Source: Neobacillus sp. PS3-12
GTDB lineage: Bacteria; Bacillota; Bacilli; Bacillales; Cytobacillaceae
Length of the DNA stretch: 64,000 nucleotides
Assembly (NCBI RefSeq): GCF_030915385.1
Contig: NZ_CP133268.1
Span: forward strand, 1 to 64,000
Direction: 5' to 3'
Part shown: one piece after another, positions 39,448-48,826 of the stretch
Layout: each line of letters starts with the position of its first letter
Numbering within the stretch: position 1 is the stretch's first letter
Translations under genes and position numbers: made by a program
The notes under the pieces: model-generated
Told to the model about the DNA's origin: nothing
Database searches by the model: none
Seen by the model: the letters and a program-made list of their open reading frames with translations, nothing else

Positions 39448-39578
39448 ATTTTTTCACCCCTCATCACAAAAGTCAGCTAATAATTCCGCCTAAAAAAAAT
39501 CAATATTGAATGATTAATCAACATCTGTTTATAATTTATAAAAAGAAACAGGATTCTTTCAATCGTTAATTTAACTCA

Positions 39579-39600
39579 ATTTGTTGATTACTCAACAAAT
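39579..39600. promoter_or_regulatory. Probable TetR operator
   Basis: Perfect 9-bp inverted repeat ATTTGTTGA / TCAACAAAT with a 4-base centre, between the divergent MFS and TetR genes. Related half sites TTGTTGAT (about 39610) and AATCAAC (about 39514) lie on both sides. Confidence 0.75.
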
Positions 39601-39646
39601 CAAGTAAAATTGTTGATTATCTTTATGAAAGATTGGGTATTTCATC

Positions 39647-40192
39647 ATGGAAAAAGTTGATCGAAGAATAACCAAAAGCCAAAAAGCGATTAAAGAAGCG
39701 ATTATCGAACTCATGTCTGAAAAAAGTTTTGATGACATTACCATTCAAGATATTTCCGACAGAGCGAATGTAAACCGAGGAACCATCTATCTGCACTATT
39801 CGGATAAATATGACCTGCTGGATAAGCTGATGGAAGAACATATAAACGAACTAAAGGAAACAAGTGAATGGGCATGTGAAAAGGAATGGGTAGATGCGAC
39901 TCAGATCTTTTTCGAATACTTTGCGAGGAATTATTTATTCTTTTCGACCATGTTAGCAAGTAAAGGTGCACCTTCTTTTCGCAGTAAGTTCCTTCAATTT
40001 CTGCTCGAAGCTTTCAAGGATGAGGTCGACATCACAGAAGGAAAAAATCACGGTCTAGATGAAGACGTTATTGTTAAATTCGCCGCCAATGCCTACGTAG
40101 GGGTTGTGGAATCGTGGTTAAAAGATGGAATGCCGAATCCCCCTCTTATCATGGCAAAAGAATTGGGAATTTTGTTAGAGAGAATTGTATAG
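39647..40192 (+). CDS. TetR/AcrR family regulator
   Basis: 181 residues. N-terminal HTH: ITKSQKAIKEAIIELMSEKSFDDITIQDISDRANVNRGTIYLHYSDKYDLLDKL. The C-terminal helical part binds an unknown ligand. It is divergent from the MFS-AKR-SDR operon, which it probably represses along with itself through the palindrome at 39579-39600. The ribosome-binding site is weak. Confidence 0.9.
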   Translation: MEKVDRRITKSQKAIKEAIIELMSEKSFDDITIQDISDRANVNRGTIYLHYSDKYDLLDKLMEEHINELKETSEWACEKEWVDATQIFFEYFARNYLFFSTMLASKGAPSFRSKFLQFLLEAFKDEVDITEGKNHGLDEDVIVKFAANAYVGVVESWLKDGMPNPPLIMAKELGILLERIV

Positions 40193-40338
40193 CCGCAAGA
40201 ACTTTCCCACTTCTTCCTTATTGTCAAATAATTTATACAAGTTTACAATCAATATATCAAATAGGAATGAAACAAAAATAAATAAAAAGTAACGAAAGGT
40301 CGTCTCTCTGCTTGAAGTGAAAGGCTGGTGACAAATAT

Positions 40339-40767
40339 ATGCTTTATTTTTGGGATATTGAACAGACCATAAAAAATACTTTAAACGAACTAAACCTTGA
40401 TATAAATGTTGAAATTAGCAATAAACTAAATGTTCCTATGAGTTATAACGTTTCAACAAATACGATAAAGTTTAACTATTTAAAAGTTAATGGCTATAAC
40501 GCCCAAATCAACTTTAAAATTAAAGAAACTGATGAAAACTTTGTCAAAATTATTCTATTTCATGAGCTCGGCTATTACTTGGATTTTAAGAAAAATAAGC
40601 GCGATTTAAGAATTTTGCTATATGGTGAAGATAAGGAAAAAGAGCTGCTAATGGCTGAAATAGAAGTGAATGCTTGGGATTATGGAAGGACTCTTGTACC
40701 TGAACATCTAGTAGAATCGTATGATCAAGTACGTGAATTGGATAAAATGATTCTAAAAAGCTATTAA
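40339..40767 (+). CDS. Metalloprotease-like protein with altered HExxH motif
   Basis: 142 residues. ILFHELGYYLDFKKN resembles the zinc-protease helix HELGHYLDF, but the second His is Tyr, and a downstream AEIEVNAWDYG supplies the acidic partner seen in such families. As written, zinc binding and proteolysis are doubtful. The rest is not recognised. A 'GGCTGGTGA' site precedes the ATG. A hairpin (GAGGGACG/CGTCCCTC) follows at about 40772-40802. Confidence 0.65.
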   Translation: MLYFWDIEQTIKNTLNELNLDINVEISNKLNVPMSYNVSTNTIKFNYLKVNGYNAQINFKIKETDENFVKIILFHELGYYLDFKKNKRDLRILLYGEDKEKELLMAEIEVNAWDYGRTLVPEHLVESYDQVRELDKMILKSY

Positions 40768-40992
40768 ACAAGAGGGACGGTTCTTTTAAAGGATTCGTCC
40801 CTCAGCTTATTCCCCTAAATCCAATTTCTATAAATGTAAGTTTACATAATTTATTTATCGTAACTTTTATTATATTTTGTCTAAAACATAGAAAAAAATA
40901 TCTTAAGGTACAATTTTTAAGAATTATTAAAGGATTTTCTATCATAATGGTAATAAAAGTTTTCATGGAAAATACGAGAGGAATCTTTCAAA

Positions 40993-41568
40993 ATGAAACG
41001 AAAATGGATCAAACAATCTATAATTCTTGTTGTTCTTGGGCTCTTAACTATTTTCATATTTTTCAAAGATCCGAATACTTCTAATCACAAAATAAGTAAT
41101 CAAGCTGTTGCTTTACCATCCAGCCTTAATTCCATTGTCAAGGAAAAAAGCAGCCGATTAATTCAACAAGCTGCCAAAAAAGGAATTGTTGTCGTGATTA
41201 CAGATGGTTTCCGCAGTTTCGAGGACCAGAACCGCCTTTATCAACAAGGACGCACCACATCGGGTAATATCGTCACCAATGCAAAAGCTGGAGAATCCTA
41301 TCATAATTATGGGCTTGCCATTGATTTTGCCCTTAGAACCCCTTCTGGAAATGTCATTTGGGATCGGCAATATGATGGAAATAGAAATGGAAAAGCCGAT
41401 TGGACCGAGGTTGTGGAAATCTCAAAGTCATTAGGGTTCCAATGGGGCGGTGATTGGACCAAATTTAAGGATTATCCCCATCTGCAAATGGACTTTGGAC
41501 TCACAATTGCAGACCTGCAAAATGGAAAAAGACCTGATCAATCATCTTTGGTAGCGGATAAAGGCTGA
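40993..41568 (+). CDS. cwlK: Peptidoglycan L-Ala-D-Glu peptidase, M15 family (CwlK-like)
   Basis: 191 residues. N-terminal membrane or signal helix (8-25), then an M15C peptidase: GFRSFEDQNRLYQQGR, zinc ligands His and Asp in SYHNYGLAIDFAL and His in YPHLQMDFG, with the catalytic Asp/Glu region ADWTEVVE and GFQWGGDW. Cuts the L-Ala-D-Glu bond of the peptidoglycan stem peptide. GAGAGGAATC lies before the ATG. Confidence 0.9.
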   Translation: MKRKWIKQSIILVVLGLLTIFIFFKDPNTSNHKISNQAVALPSSLNSIVKEKSSRLIQQAAKKGIVVVITDGFRSFEDQNRLYQQGRTTSGNIVTNAKAGESYHNYGLAIDFALRTPSGNVIWDRQYDGNRNGKADWTEVVEISKSLGFQWGGDWTKFKDYPHLQMDFGLTIADLQNGKRPDQSSLVADKG

Positions 41569-41902
41569 CCTTTATTATTTTTTTAAAGAAAATATCAATG
41601 TACTCGAGGGGCAATATCCTCCCCCCATATAAAGAACAAGGACTTCCCACATAAGTGAGAAGTCCTTGTTTACTAGATTAGTACAAACGGTCTTCTAAAA
41701 TGCTTCTATCCTACTTGAATTAGCAACATATTGTGTATTAATTTTCAATTCGCAATTTTCTTTGTTGACAAACAAGACACATAGGTGTAATTTACATATA
41801 TAAGTAATTCACAATTGATGATTACTATAAATCCTAAGGTAAGTTCTTTGTTAATCGTTAGATTTGAAATATTTTACAATAAAATTTTGGAGGTAAGAAA
41901 AA
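41569..41902 (+). promoter_or_regulatory. Intergenic region with terminator and promoter of the phasin gene
   Basis: A terminator for cwlK lies at 41638-41669 (CAAGGACTTC / GAAGTCCTTG). A possible promoter for the next gene has TTGACA at 41765-41770, 17 bases and TAATTT at 41788-41793. The rest shows nothing. Confidence 0.5.
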
Positions 41903-42463
41903 ATGGCTACAAAAAAAGTTGAAGTAAAAGTGATTGAGGAAAATGTTGTCGAGGAAAAAGTAAATAATGTAATCGATTTATTTTGGGATGGTCTTTTTAA
42001 AGGATTCAAAACTTTCCAATCTTTTCAAAACGAAATAGAAGAAAAATCTTTAGAAGCTTTTGAAAGACAATTTGAGTTATTCGATAACACTTTTGAGCAA
42101 CTTGTAAAATTTGAACAGGACTCTAAAAAGCTAACAGCTGAATGGAAAACAAATTTACAAGAAGTTTTGAACAATACTCTACCCGGTTATGGTGTTCAAA
42201 ATGTTACAGATTGGACAGATAAATTTGAAGAATTTGAACAGAAAGTTGAATCTTTAGCCTTCAATCCAAGCAAAAAAACATTCTCTGCACTTTCTGAATC
42301 ACAAGCACAATTAGAATCAGCTTTAAAAGAAGTGATCGAGCAAAGACAACAAAATCGTGCTGAAGTTCTTGATGTAATCGGTCAATATGTGGATCAACTA
42401 AAGCAAACCCAAAATGATTTTTTAAAAACTCTTAAACTAGACAACACTTTACTTGTAAAATAA
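41903..42463 (+). CDS. Phasin-like granule protein (PhaP of B. megaterium type)
   Basis: 186 residues, acidic, entirely helical with heptads and no membrane segment. VIDLFWDGLFKGFKTFQSFQNEIEEKSLEAFERQFELFDN is close in pattern to the Bacillus PhaP family, which coats polyhydroxyalkanoate granules. The N-terminal part (EVKVIEENVVEEKVN) is charged. TTGGAGGTAAG precedes the ATG at good spacing. No pha synthesis genes are in the window, so the assignment rests on composition and pattern. Confidence 0.6.
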   Translation: MATKKVEVKVIEENVVEEKVNNVIDLFWDGLFKGFKTFQSFQNEIEEKSLEAFERQFELFDNTFEQLVKFEQDSKKLTAEWKTNLQEVLNNTLPGYGVQNVTDWTDKFEEFEQKVESLAFNPSKKTFSALSESQAQLESALKEVIEQRQQNRAEVLDVIGQYVDQLKQTQNDFLKTLKLDNTLLVK

Positions 42464-42484
42464 ACCAAATAAAAAGAACTAGTC

Positions 42485-42519
42485 AAAAAACCGTATGCAA
42501 GTTTGCATACGGTTTTTTT
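42485..42519. terminator. Bidirectional terminator
   Basis: AAAAAACCGTATGCAA / TTGCATACGGTTTTTT between converging genes. Confidence 0.9.
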
Positions 42520-42586
42520 AACATAGAAAAAATAATCAGGCATAGGCTTCTCTATCAAACCTGAAAACTTTAATTTTTCAATAACG

Positions 42587-43069
42587 TTAATCTGTTGTCA
42601 TCCTCTTTATCTGTATGGAGGCCATTACATAGGTGATCAAACCGATCAACATACAAAATAATCCACATCCCGAAAACAGAACAAACATTTTTTGAGCTCC
42701 CTCTGTAGTGGATTCATAACAGAAATAGCCTAGAAAAAATAAAAAACTGCTAATCAAGAATAGATAATAGGCATACCATTTCCTCACTTTTTTAAAGATA
42801 TAATATCCTAAAAAAATAAGAAAATATAAACCACTCACAGTCATGATCATGGGAAATGTAGGCTCATATTTAGCCGCATAAACAAAAAAATCCCATTGTG
42901 AAATTTGGCTAGATACATGCACAGTTCCATGAACCAACTGAGTAATAGGTGTGGAAGTTCGCCATTCGGAAGGATGATCCAGAAGCGCACTACCTTCATA
43001 CCAGGCAACAAGTGAGGAAAATAAAAATACAGCAGAAGCGGCACCGAATTGAAAGATAAACCGAAACAT
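42587..43069 (-). CDS. DUF4306 / YjdJ-like membrane protein
   Basis: 160 residues, four hydrophobic segments (about 6-23, 72-91, 98-117 and 130-150). The sequence FLFSSLVAWYEGSALLDHPSEW fits the YjdJ family of Bacillus. Function unknown. GGAGGT lies before ATG 43069. Confidence 0.7.
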   Translation of the reverse strand: MFRFIFQFGAASAVFLFSSLVAWYEGSALLDHPSEWRTSTPITQLVHGTVHVSSQISQWDFFVYAAKYEPTFPMIMTVSGLYFLIFLGYYIFKKVRKWYAYYLFLISSFLFFLGYFCYESTTEGAQKMFVLFSGCGLFCMLIGLITYVMASIQIKRMTTD

Positions 43070-43424
43070 GAAAAATAACCTCCCTTTAGGAATTTGACAA
43101 CTTTCCTTATGTTGAACACTGGCTGATTTTCCATAAGATTCATTCCGACTCTCAAATCTAAGTTAATGAACACAGTTGATTTAACATTAGCTTTGTCAAT
43201 CGATGTTATAGGCCTGCTGTATGAAATTTTGATATGTAATTATTCTTCTTTTTAAGTTAAAAACCCTTCTTATATAACTAAATGATTAAATAAAAAGTCT
43301 AACAGATTAAGCCCATTCATAAAATAAAACACGATGTCCAATTAACTAGTAAGGTTCTAATATCGATTTTGCAGTGATTAATAAATAATCTATTAAAAAA
43401 TGACGATATAGGGAGTGTTTTATT
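43070..43424. other. Gene-free stretch upstream of the VWA-PP2C-kinase triad
   Basis: AT-rich intergenic DNA between diverging genes. It must carry the triad promoter, but no strong consensus is evident. Confidence 0.4.
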
Positions 43425-44105
43425 TTGTTTGACTTTACTGATCAAGTTCCTTTTGATGGCGTAGAATTTGCAGAAAATCCTGAACCCCGCTGCCCTTGTG
43501 TATTATTACTTGATACCTCAAATTCCATGTCAGGAAAACGTATTGATGAATTAAATAAGGGATTACAAACGTTTAAAGATGAACTTATGGCGGATTCGAT
43601 GAGTCTAAAACGGATAGAATTATCAGTTGTAAGTTTTGGTCCTGTAAACGTTCAAACTGAATTCCAAACAGCAGATCTATTTATCCCTCCAACCCTTAAA
43701 GCAGATGGCATGACACCAATGGGCGAAGCAATCGAAAAAGGGATTGAACTGATCCAACAAAGGAAAGAAAAATATAGAGAAAACGGGATTTCCTATTATC
43801 GGCCTTGGATGTTTTTAATTACCGATGGAGCACCTACTGACCGTTGGCAAAAAGCTGCAAATTTAATTAAAGATGCTGAGTCTAATAAATCTCTTATGTT
43901 TTTTGCTGTTGGGGTTGAAGGAGCAAATATGGATATTCTAAAGCAAATTTCTGTCAGAGACCCTCTTAAATTAGATGGGTTGCGATTCAGAGATTTATTT
44001 TCTTGGCTATCCAATTCATTAAGTTCTGTTTCAAGATCAACTCCAGGCGATTCAGTTCCACTGGAAAACCCAGTAACACCAGGTGGATGGGGATTGATTG
44101 AATGA
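43425..44105 (+). CDS. VWA domain protein, TerY/YegL type
   Basis: 226 residues, a single von Willebrand A domain. The metal-ion-dependent adhesion site is DTSNSMS (near residue 30) with TPMGEAI and [10 protein letters not shown] as the further ligands. Cytoplasmic. First gene of a triad with a PP2C phosphatase and a kinase, the TerY-P arrangement described in tellurium-resistance-linked and stress systems (YegL-YegK-YegI in E. coli). TTG start at 43425 follows GGGAG. Its stop overlaps the phosphatase start. Confidence 0.9.
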   Translation: MFDFTDQVPFDGVEFAENPEPRCPCVLLLDTSNSMSGKRIDELNKGLQTFKDELMADSMSLKRIELSVVSFGPVNVQTEFQTADLFIPPTLKADGMTPMGEAIEKGIELIQQRKEKYRENGISYYRPWMFLITDGAPTDRWQKAANLIKDAESNKSLMFFAVGVEGANMDILKQISVRDPLKLDGLRFRDLFSWLSNSLSSVSRSTPGDSVPLENPVTPGGWGLIE

Positions 44106-44914
44106 TGACAAAAAACAATTGGAAATACAGTTATGCATCAGTGCTTGGATCTTCACATAAGAATTTACACTCCCCCTGCCAAGATTCAAGCAAGTGTCAG
44201 GTCGTACAAGATGCATACGGTGAAGAAGTACTTGTTGCAGTTGTATCCGATGGTGCCGGCAGTGCTGAGTTTTCTGATCTGGGATCATCTATTGCGTGTT
44301 CATTATTTGTAAAAGAATTGTCTAAATATTTTGCTGAAGAGAGACGTGTAAAAGATTTAGAGAGGTCATTTTTTGAAAATTGGATTGACCAATATCAAGA
44401 CATAATAAGTTCCCATGCAAAAGATTTTCAGGTAACCGTTCGAGAATTTGCATGCACTTTCGTAGCAGCTGTTGTCGGAAACGACCATGCTGCTTTTTTT
44501 CAAGTTGGGGACGGAGCCATTGTCGTTCTTGATCCAGAGTTAGAAAATGGTGGAGAAAATTATAATTGGACCTTTTGGCCTGATAAAGGCGAGTACGAAA
44601 ACACCACCTTTTTTATTACAGACTCAAAGGTTAAAAAAAATATCCAATTTGATGTTTTACCAAAGAGAATCGAAGAAGTTTCTCTGTTTACGGACGGCAT
44701 TCAGCATTTATCACTCCACTATCAAACAAAAACGGTTCATAATCCATTTTTCAAGCCAATGTTTCAGGTTTTAAGAAAAGTGGAGAATGGCGAAAATTTG
44801 AATTCATCCTTAGAACAATTTCTTAGCTCTGAAAAAATCAATGAAAAAACAGATGATGACAAAACGTTATTATTAGCCTCCCGAAAAGAGGTTGAGACGA
44901 TTGACAGCGACTAA
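44102..44914 (+). CDS. PP2C-type Ser/Thr phosphatase (YegK-like)
   Basis: 270 residues. PP2C metal-site motifs: [13 protein letters not shown] (near residue 48), [11 protein letters not shown], and [10 protein letters not shown] at the end. It should remove phosphate from Ser/Thr placed by the kinase encoded next. Overlaps the VWA stop by 4 bases and the kinase start region by about 14-23 bases. Confidence 0.9.
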   Translation: MMTKNNWKYSYASVLGSSHKNLHSPCQDSSKCQVVQDAYGEEVLVAVVSDGAGSAEFSDLGSSIACSLFVKELSKYFAEERRVKDLERSFFENWIDQYQDIISSHAKDFQVTVREFACTFVAAVVGNDHAAFFQVGDGAIVVLDPELENGGENYNWTFWPDKGEYENTTFFITDSKVKKNIQFDVLPKRIEEVSLFTDGIQHLSLHYQTKTVHNPFFKPMFQVLRKVENGENLNSSLEQFLSSEKINEKTDDDKTLLLASRKEVETIDSD

Positions 44915-46847
44915 AACGAACAGTCCAATATATAAAGATAGTCATGGAAACGTTATAAATATTGGAAAAGTGATTGGTAAAGGCGGCGAAGGTACAGTTT
45001 ATGAGGTTCAAGGTAATCCTGGTACTGTCCTAAAAATCTACCACAAGTATGATGAAGAACGTTCAAAAAAGATCACCTTAATGACGAAATTGAAAAATGA
45101 AAGACTCCTAAGATATACCGCTTGGCCAACTGAGACAGTAAAAAATGAAAATGATAAAATTATCGGTTTTTTAATGCCCGCTGCAAATGGAAAAGAGATT
45201 CATATTCTTTATAGTCCAAAAAATCGGCTCAATGTGTTCGATCATGTGAGTCTCCCCTTTCTCATCCATACTGCAGCAAATATTGCACGTGCATTTGCTG
45301 TGGTTCATGATAGTGGTCAAGTAATTGGAGATGTTAACCACGCTAATATTGCGGTATCAAATGACGGTACAATCAAACTAATTGACTGCGACAGTTTTCA
45401 AATTGGCAGGGATAGAAATGTATTTTTGTGTCATGTTGGAGTTGGAACACATCAACCTCCTGAATTACAATCTAAATCATTATCCAATAGAATCCGTACA
45501 ACCAACCACGATCTTTTTGGCTTAGCTGTTATCATATTTCAGCTTTTATTTATGGGAAGGCATCCCTTTTCCGGGCAATTAATAGGTTCTGGTAATACAG
45601 AAATGCCCATTGAAAAAGCAATCGAGCAGTATCGTTTTGCTTACGGAAAAAATGCCAAACAAAATCAAATAAAACAACCGCTAGGTACACTTCCTCTTGA
45701 TTTTTATTCAAAGGACTTGGCCGCCCTCTTTGAAAAGGCATTTTCCCAAGCAAGTACGAACAATCGACCAAAAGCAGTTGAATGGATTGATGCTCTTGAA
45801 AAGTTAAATAAAGAATTCATTCATTGTCCAATAAATCAAGCCCATACATACACCAGGGCTCATCATCAATGTCCCTGGTGTGAATATGAAACGAAAACAG
45901 GGCTAGTATTATTTTCAACTATTATTCATCCAAATTGGAACCATAACAATTCCTTTCAATTGGATTTAATTTGGAAAAGAATAAGTCATATCCCTCCCCT
46001 TTTCAATCAAGAATTGCCTGATCCATATACGTATTTCTATACGCCATTAGAAGAAATTATCCAGGCAGGAAGAAATTTCAAACGGATAAAAATGATAAGA
46101 ATTTCACAAGCAATCATGATCGGTTTCATTTCCATTTTGCTAACTGTTTATGGAGGCATGGGTTTTTATCCACTGAGTGGAATTATCGTTTCTTTTCTTG
46201 TTGGATCAAGAAAAATAAAAACGAATCGGTTTAAGAAAATTCAGACAGGATATGAAAACATAAATCAAAAATGGGAATCTGTCTTAAAACGCTGGAAAAA
46301 AAATGCCGGGGCTGATCAATTTTATACGAAACTAAGTGAATTGAAAGAATACAAATCAAAATACGAAGAAATCCCATTCCTTCATGACAAAAAACTGAAG
46401 CAACTTGAAAAAGATCAGAGAAACCATCAGCTTAATGAATTTCTTGATCGATTTACGATTCAATCAAGCAATATTAATCATATTGGACCTAGCAGATTAG
46501 CCGTTCTTCAATCATATGGAATTGAAACAGCTAAAGATATTTCGGAACAATCATTATTGAATGTACCTGGGTTTGGGCCCTTTATAAATGATCTTATAGA
46601 ATGGCGGAAACAAATTGAAAAACAATATTCTTTTGATCCAAAGAAAGGTATTCCAAAATCTGGTTTATACGCATTGGAAAAGGAAATGTACGCTTTAAAA
46701 TGTGATCTGGAGAAGAAATTAACTGTAGGGGAAGCTGAATTAAATCATATAAAAACTACCATTCTTACTTGCAGGGAAAATCTGATTCGAGAAGCATATG
46801 AATGTGTGCAAATATTGGGTCAATTGAAGGCATATGTTAAATCGTAA
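44892..46847 (+). CDS. Membrane-bound protein kinase with helix-hairpin-helix region (YegI-like)
   Basis: About 650 residues. Kinase domain: Gly loop VIGKGGEGTVYEV, Lys in VLKIYHKY, catalytic loop GDVNHANIAVSNDG, metal loop LIDCDSF, and a PPELQS segment. A Cys pair (CPWCEYETK) follows, then two membrane helices (about 408-445), coiled coil, and a helix-hairpin-helix stretch (GPSRLAVLQSYGIETAKDI...VPGFGPFINDLI). HRD and DFG are altered as in the YegI group. TTG at 44892 or 44901 is the start. The HhH part could bind DNA or a partner protein. Confidence 0.87.
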   Translation: MRRLTATKTNSPIYKDSHGNVINIGKVIGKGGEGTVYEVQGNPGTVLKIYHKYDEERSKKITLMTKLKNERLLRYTAWPTETVKNENDKIIGFLMPAANGKEIHILYSPKNRLNVFDHVSLPFLIHTAANIARAFAVVHDSGQVIGDVNHANIAVSNDGTIKLIDCDSFQIGRDRNVFLCHVGVGTHQPPELQSKSLSNRIRTTNHDLFGLAVIIFQLLFMGRHPFSGQLIGSGNTEMPIEKAIEQYRFAYGKNAKQNQIKQPLGTLPLDFYSKDLAALFEKAFSQASTNNRPKAVEWIDALEKLNKEFIHCPINQAHTYTRAHHQCPWCEYETKTGLVLFSTIIHPNWNHNNSFQLDLIWKRISHIPPLFNQELPDPYTYFYTPLEEIIQAGRNFKRIKMIRISQAIMIGFISILLTVYGGMGFYPLSGIIVSFLVGSRKIKTNRFKKIQTGYENINQKWESVLKRWKKNAGADQFYTKLSELKEYKSKYEEIPFLHDKKLKQLEKDQRNHQLNEFLDRFTIQSSNINHIGPSRLAVLQSYGIETAKDISEQSLLNVPGFGPFINDLIEWRKQIEKQYSFDPKKGIPKSGLYALEKEMYALKCDLEKKLTVGEAELNHIKTTILTCRENLIREAYECVQILGQLKAYVKS

Positions 46848-46922
46848 AAAAAGTTTTATTAACTTTTATATAAAAAGCTGTTAAGATGAAAGGGATAAAA
46901 AACATTATAGAAATTACAGGTG

Positions 46923-47324
46923 ATGAACATTTTAGAAATTAAGACATCTTCCATAAGCGATGGAGAATTTAATCGAGGCGTATTTGCAACCGTTGATATA
47001 GCGAAAGGTCAGCTGATCCATGAAGCTCCAGTCCTTCCATATCCAAATGAGGAACATGTTCATATTGAAAAAACTTTACTTGCAGATTATGCGTTCGAGT
47101 ATGGCAGTAAGCATACTGCGCTCTTGCTCGGATATGGTATGCTTTTTAATCATTCGTATGAGCCTAATGCCAGATATGAGATTAACTTTCCGAACAATAC
47201 GTTTGACTTCTATGCCTACAAAGACATAAAAGCAGGAGAAGAGGTCTTTATCAACTACAATGGTTTTGTTGATGATAAGGAACCGCTATGGTTCGATAAA
47301 GATAAAGATCCAAACAATGATTAA
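46923..47324 (+). CDS. SET-domain protein (putative protein-lysine methyltransferase)
   Basis: 133 residues, an almost bare SET domain: RGVFATVDIAKGQLIHEAPV at the start, MLFNHSYEPNARYEI (the NHS knot motif) and YAYKDIKAGEEVFINYNG with the catalytic Tyr. No pre-SET or post-SET Cys cluster. Substrate unknown; bacterial relatives may methylate proteins. It follows the kinase by 75 bases, with a TTAAGAT-like -10 between, so it may be separately expressed. GTG at 46920 is an alternative start. Confidence 0.85.
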   Translation: MNILEIKTSSISDGEFNRGVFATVDIAKGQLIHEAPVLPYPNEEHVHIEKTLLADYAFEYGSKHTALLLGYGMLFNHSYEPNARYEINFPNNTFDFYAYKDIKAGEEVFINYNGFVDDKEPLWFDKDKDPNND

Positions 47325-47330
47325 ATTTGT

Positions 47331-47373
47331 TTTAAAAAAGCCTTGCTCTAATTTTAGCAGCAAGGCTTTTTTT
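47331..47373. terminator. Bidirectional terminator
   Basis: AAAAAAGCCTTGCT / AGCAAGGCTTTTTTT hairpin. Confidence 0.85.
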
Positions 47374-47410
47374 ATTTCCACACCCCCATCGATTCTAAAG
47401 GACTTAAAAT

Positions 47411-48682
47411 TTAACTTTTCTTTAAAACCGATATATTTTTACTTACATATGCCCAATGCTGAGGTGCCGACAAACTGATTTGCCATAAAGTTAATCCAGC
47501 CAATTTGTATATGTCAATAAGATTATATTTTTCAGTATAACTTCTAATGTCTGCGAACCAAACAATATGTTCCTTCGTGCCGAGCCAATAGCGGTACCAT
47601 GGGGATTTAGCCGTGTTGTCAAATTGAATCGTTGTTCTTTTCGAAATCGCTTGATTTTGTGCAGCAAGGACCGATAATCCGCGTGTTGTATAGGTTGTGG
47701 CATCTTTGTCATATCCGTATAACGGCAACGCCATTAATAATTTTTGTGGAGGAAGCTGTGTGAGTGCATACTGTATCACTTGTTCGATCCATTCATATGG
47801 TGCGATGGGAGCGGGCGGGCCGCTCGGGTAACCATAATCAATCGTCATGACCGCCATAAGATCCGCCGCTTTGCCTATTGCTGCATAATCATAAGCTCCG
47901 ACAATCCGATTTGTGGGTAAATCCGCTGCCTTGGCATGAACATTCACTTGTAAAAGTAAGTCACCTAATGCACTCTTTAAGTCTGCTAAAAACAAATTAA
48001 AATCATTTCTTCTTGCTGGTGGAATAAATTCAAAATCAAGGCTGACACCTTCAAACCCTCTTTGCCTTGTCAGTGTAACAATGCTTGCTACTAAATTCTC
48101 ACGATAAGTTTGATTTTCCAAAACACCCCCTGCCAGTTCAGGACTGAATCCTTGAGTCGTAAAGTTTCGGATCATCAATAATGGTGTAATGTTCACTTGT
48201 TTGCATTTCAAAACAATCGCGGAATCCTCTATTTGATTATAAGCAAAACCCTGATTTGTAAATGAGTAAGCTACTACCGCTAAATAGGTAAGCTGTTTGG
48301 ATAGTGATTCGATTAATGAAAGCGTTGTCGTTATCTCCGAAGGAACTAAAAACCCAAGTATATTCATTTTTAATTTAATTGGAGAAGGAATATGAATGAT
48401 TTGACCGATATGCAGATGTTTTGGATCAATTCCAGGATTAGCAGCTTCTATGGTTGAAAGGTTGGAGTTAAAGGCTTTGGCTAATTTCCAAATATCATCA
48501 CCTGCTTCTATTCGATAGACGCGTATTGGCAATGTATTGTCTGGTATATAAAGTGCTAGACCAGTAACAAGGGCTGTAGCAGATGTTAACCCGTTTACAC
48601 TCATAATCGAATTAATGGAAACACGATACCGTTTTGATATTGACCACAGATCCTCACCACTACCTACGACATGAACGGTCAT
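47411..48682 (-). CDS. LysM-GH18 spore peptidoglycan hydrolase (YaaH/SleL type)
   Basis: 423 residues. Two LysM modules at 1-48 and 52-98 (VHVVGSGEDLWSISKRYRVS; YRIEAGDDIWKLAKAF) anchor to peptidoglycan. A GH18 domain follows, with the catalytic strand GVSLDFEFI giving D-x-E, MAVMTIDYGYPSG and LTLWQISL. Enzymes of this build act on spore cortex as N-acetylglucosaminidases in germination. There is no signal peptide, as usual for spore-coat deposited members. The start context is GGGGAAGGGGATGACC. Confidence 0.9.
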   Translation of the reverse strand: MTVHVVGSGEDLWSISKRYRVSINSIMSVNGLTSATALVTGLALYIPDNTLPIRVYRIEAGDDIWKLAKAFNSNLSTIEAANPGIDPKHLHIGQIIHIPSPIKLKMNILGFLVPSEITTTLSLIESLSKQLTYLAVVAYSFTNQGFAYNQIEDSAIVLKCKQVNITPLLMIRNFTTQGFSPELAGGVLENQTYRENLVASIVTLTRQRGFEGVSLDFEFIPPARRNDFNLFLADLKSALGDLLLQVNVHAKAADLPTNRIVGAYDYAAIGKAADLMAVMTIDYGYPSGPPAPIAPYEWIEQVIQYALTQLPPQKLLMALPLYGYDKDATTYTTRGLSVLAAQNQAISKRTTIQFDNTAKSPWYRYWLGTKEHIVWFADIRSYTEKYNLIDIYKLAGLTLWQISLSAPQHWAYVSKNISVLKKS

Positions 48683-48826
48683 CCCCTTCCCCCATCCAAA
48701 ACCAAATCTTCAATATCTTTAACACAGGTACCACTTTTTCTTACTATCATATTTATAAGATTGGAAATCTAGTACACACAGGAAAATTAAACTACTATTT
48801 TAACTTGAAAAATAGCTGTCTTTTTG

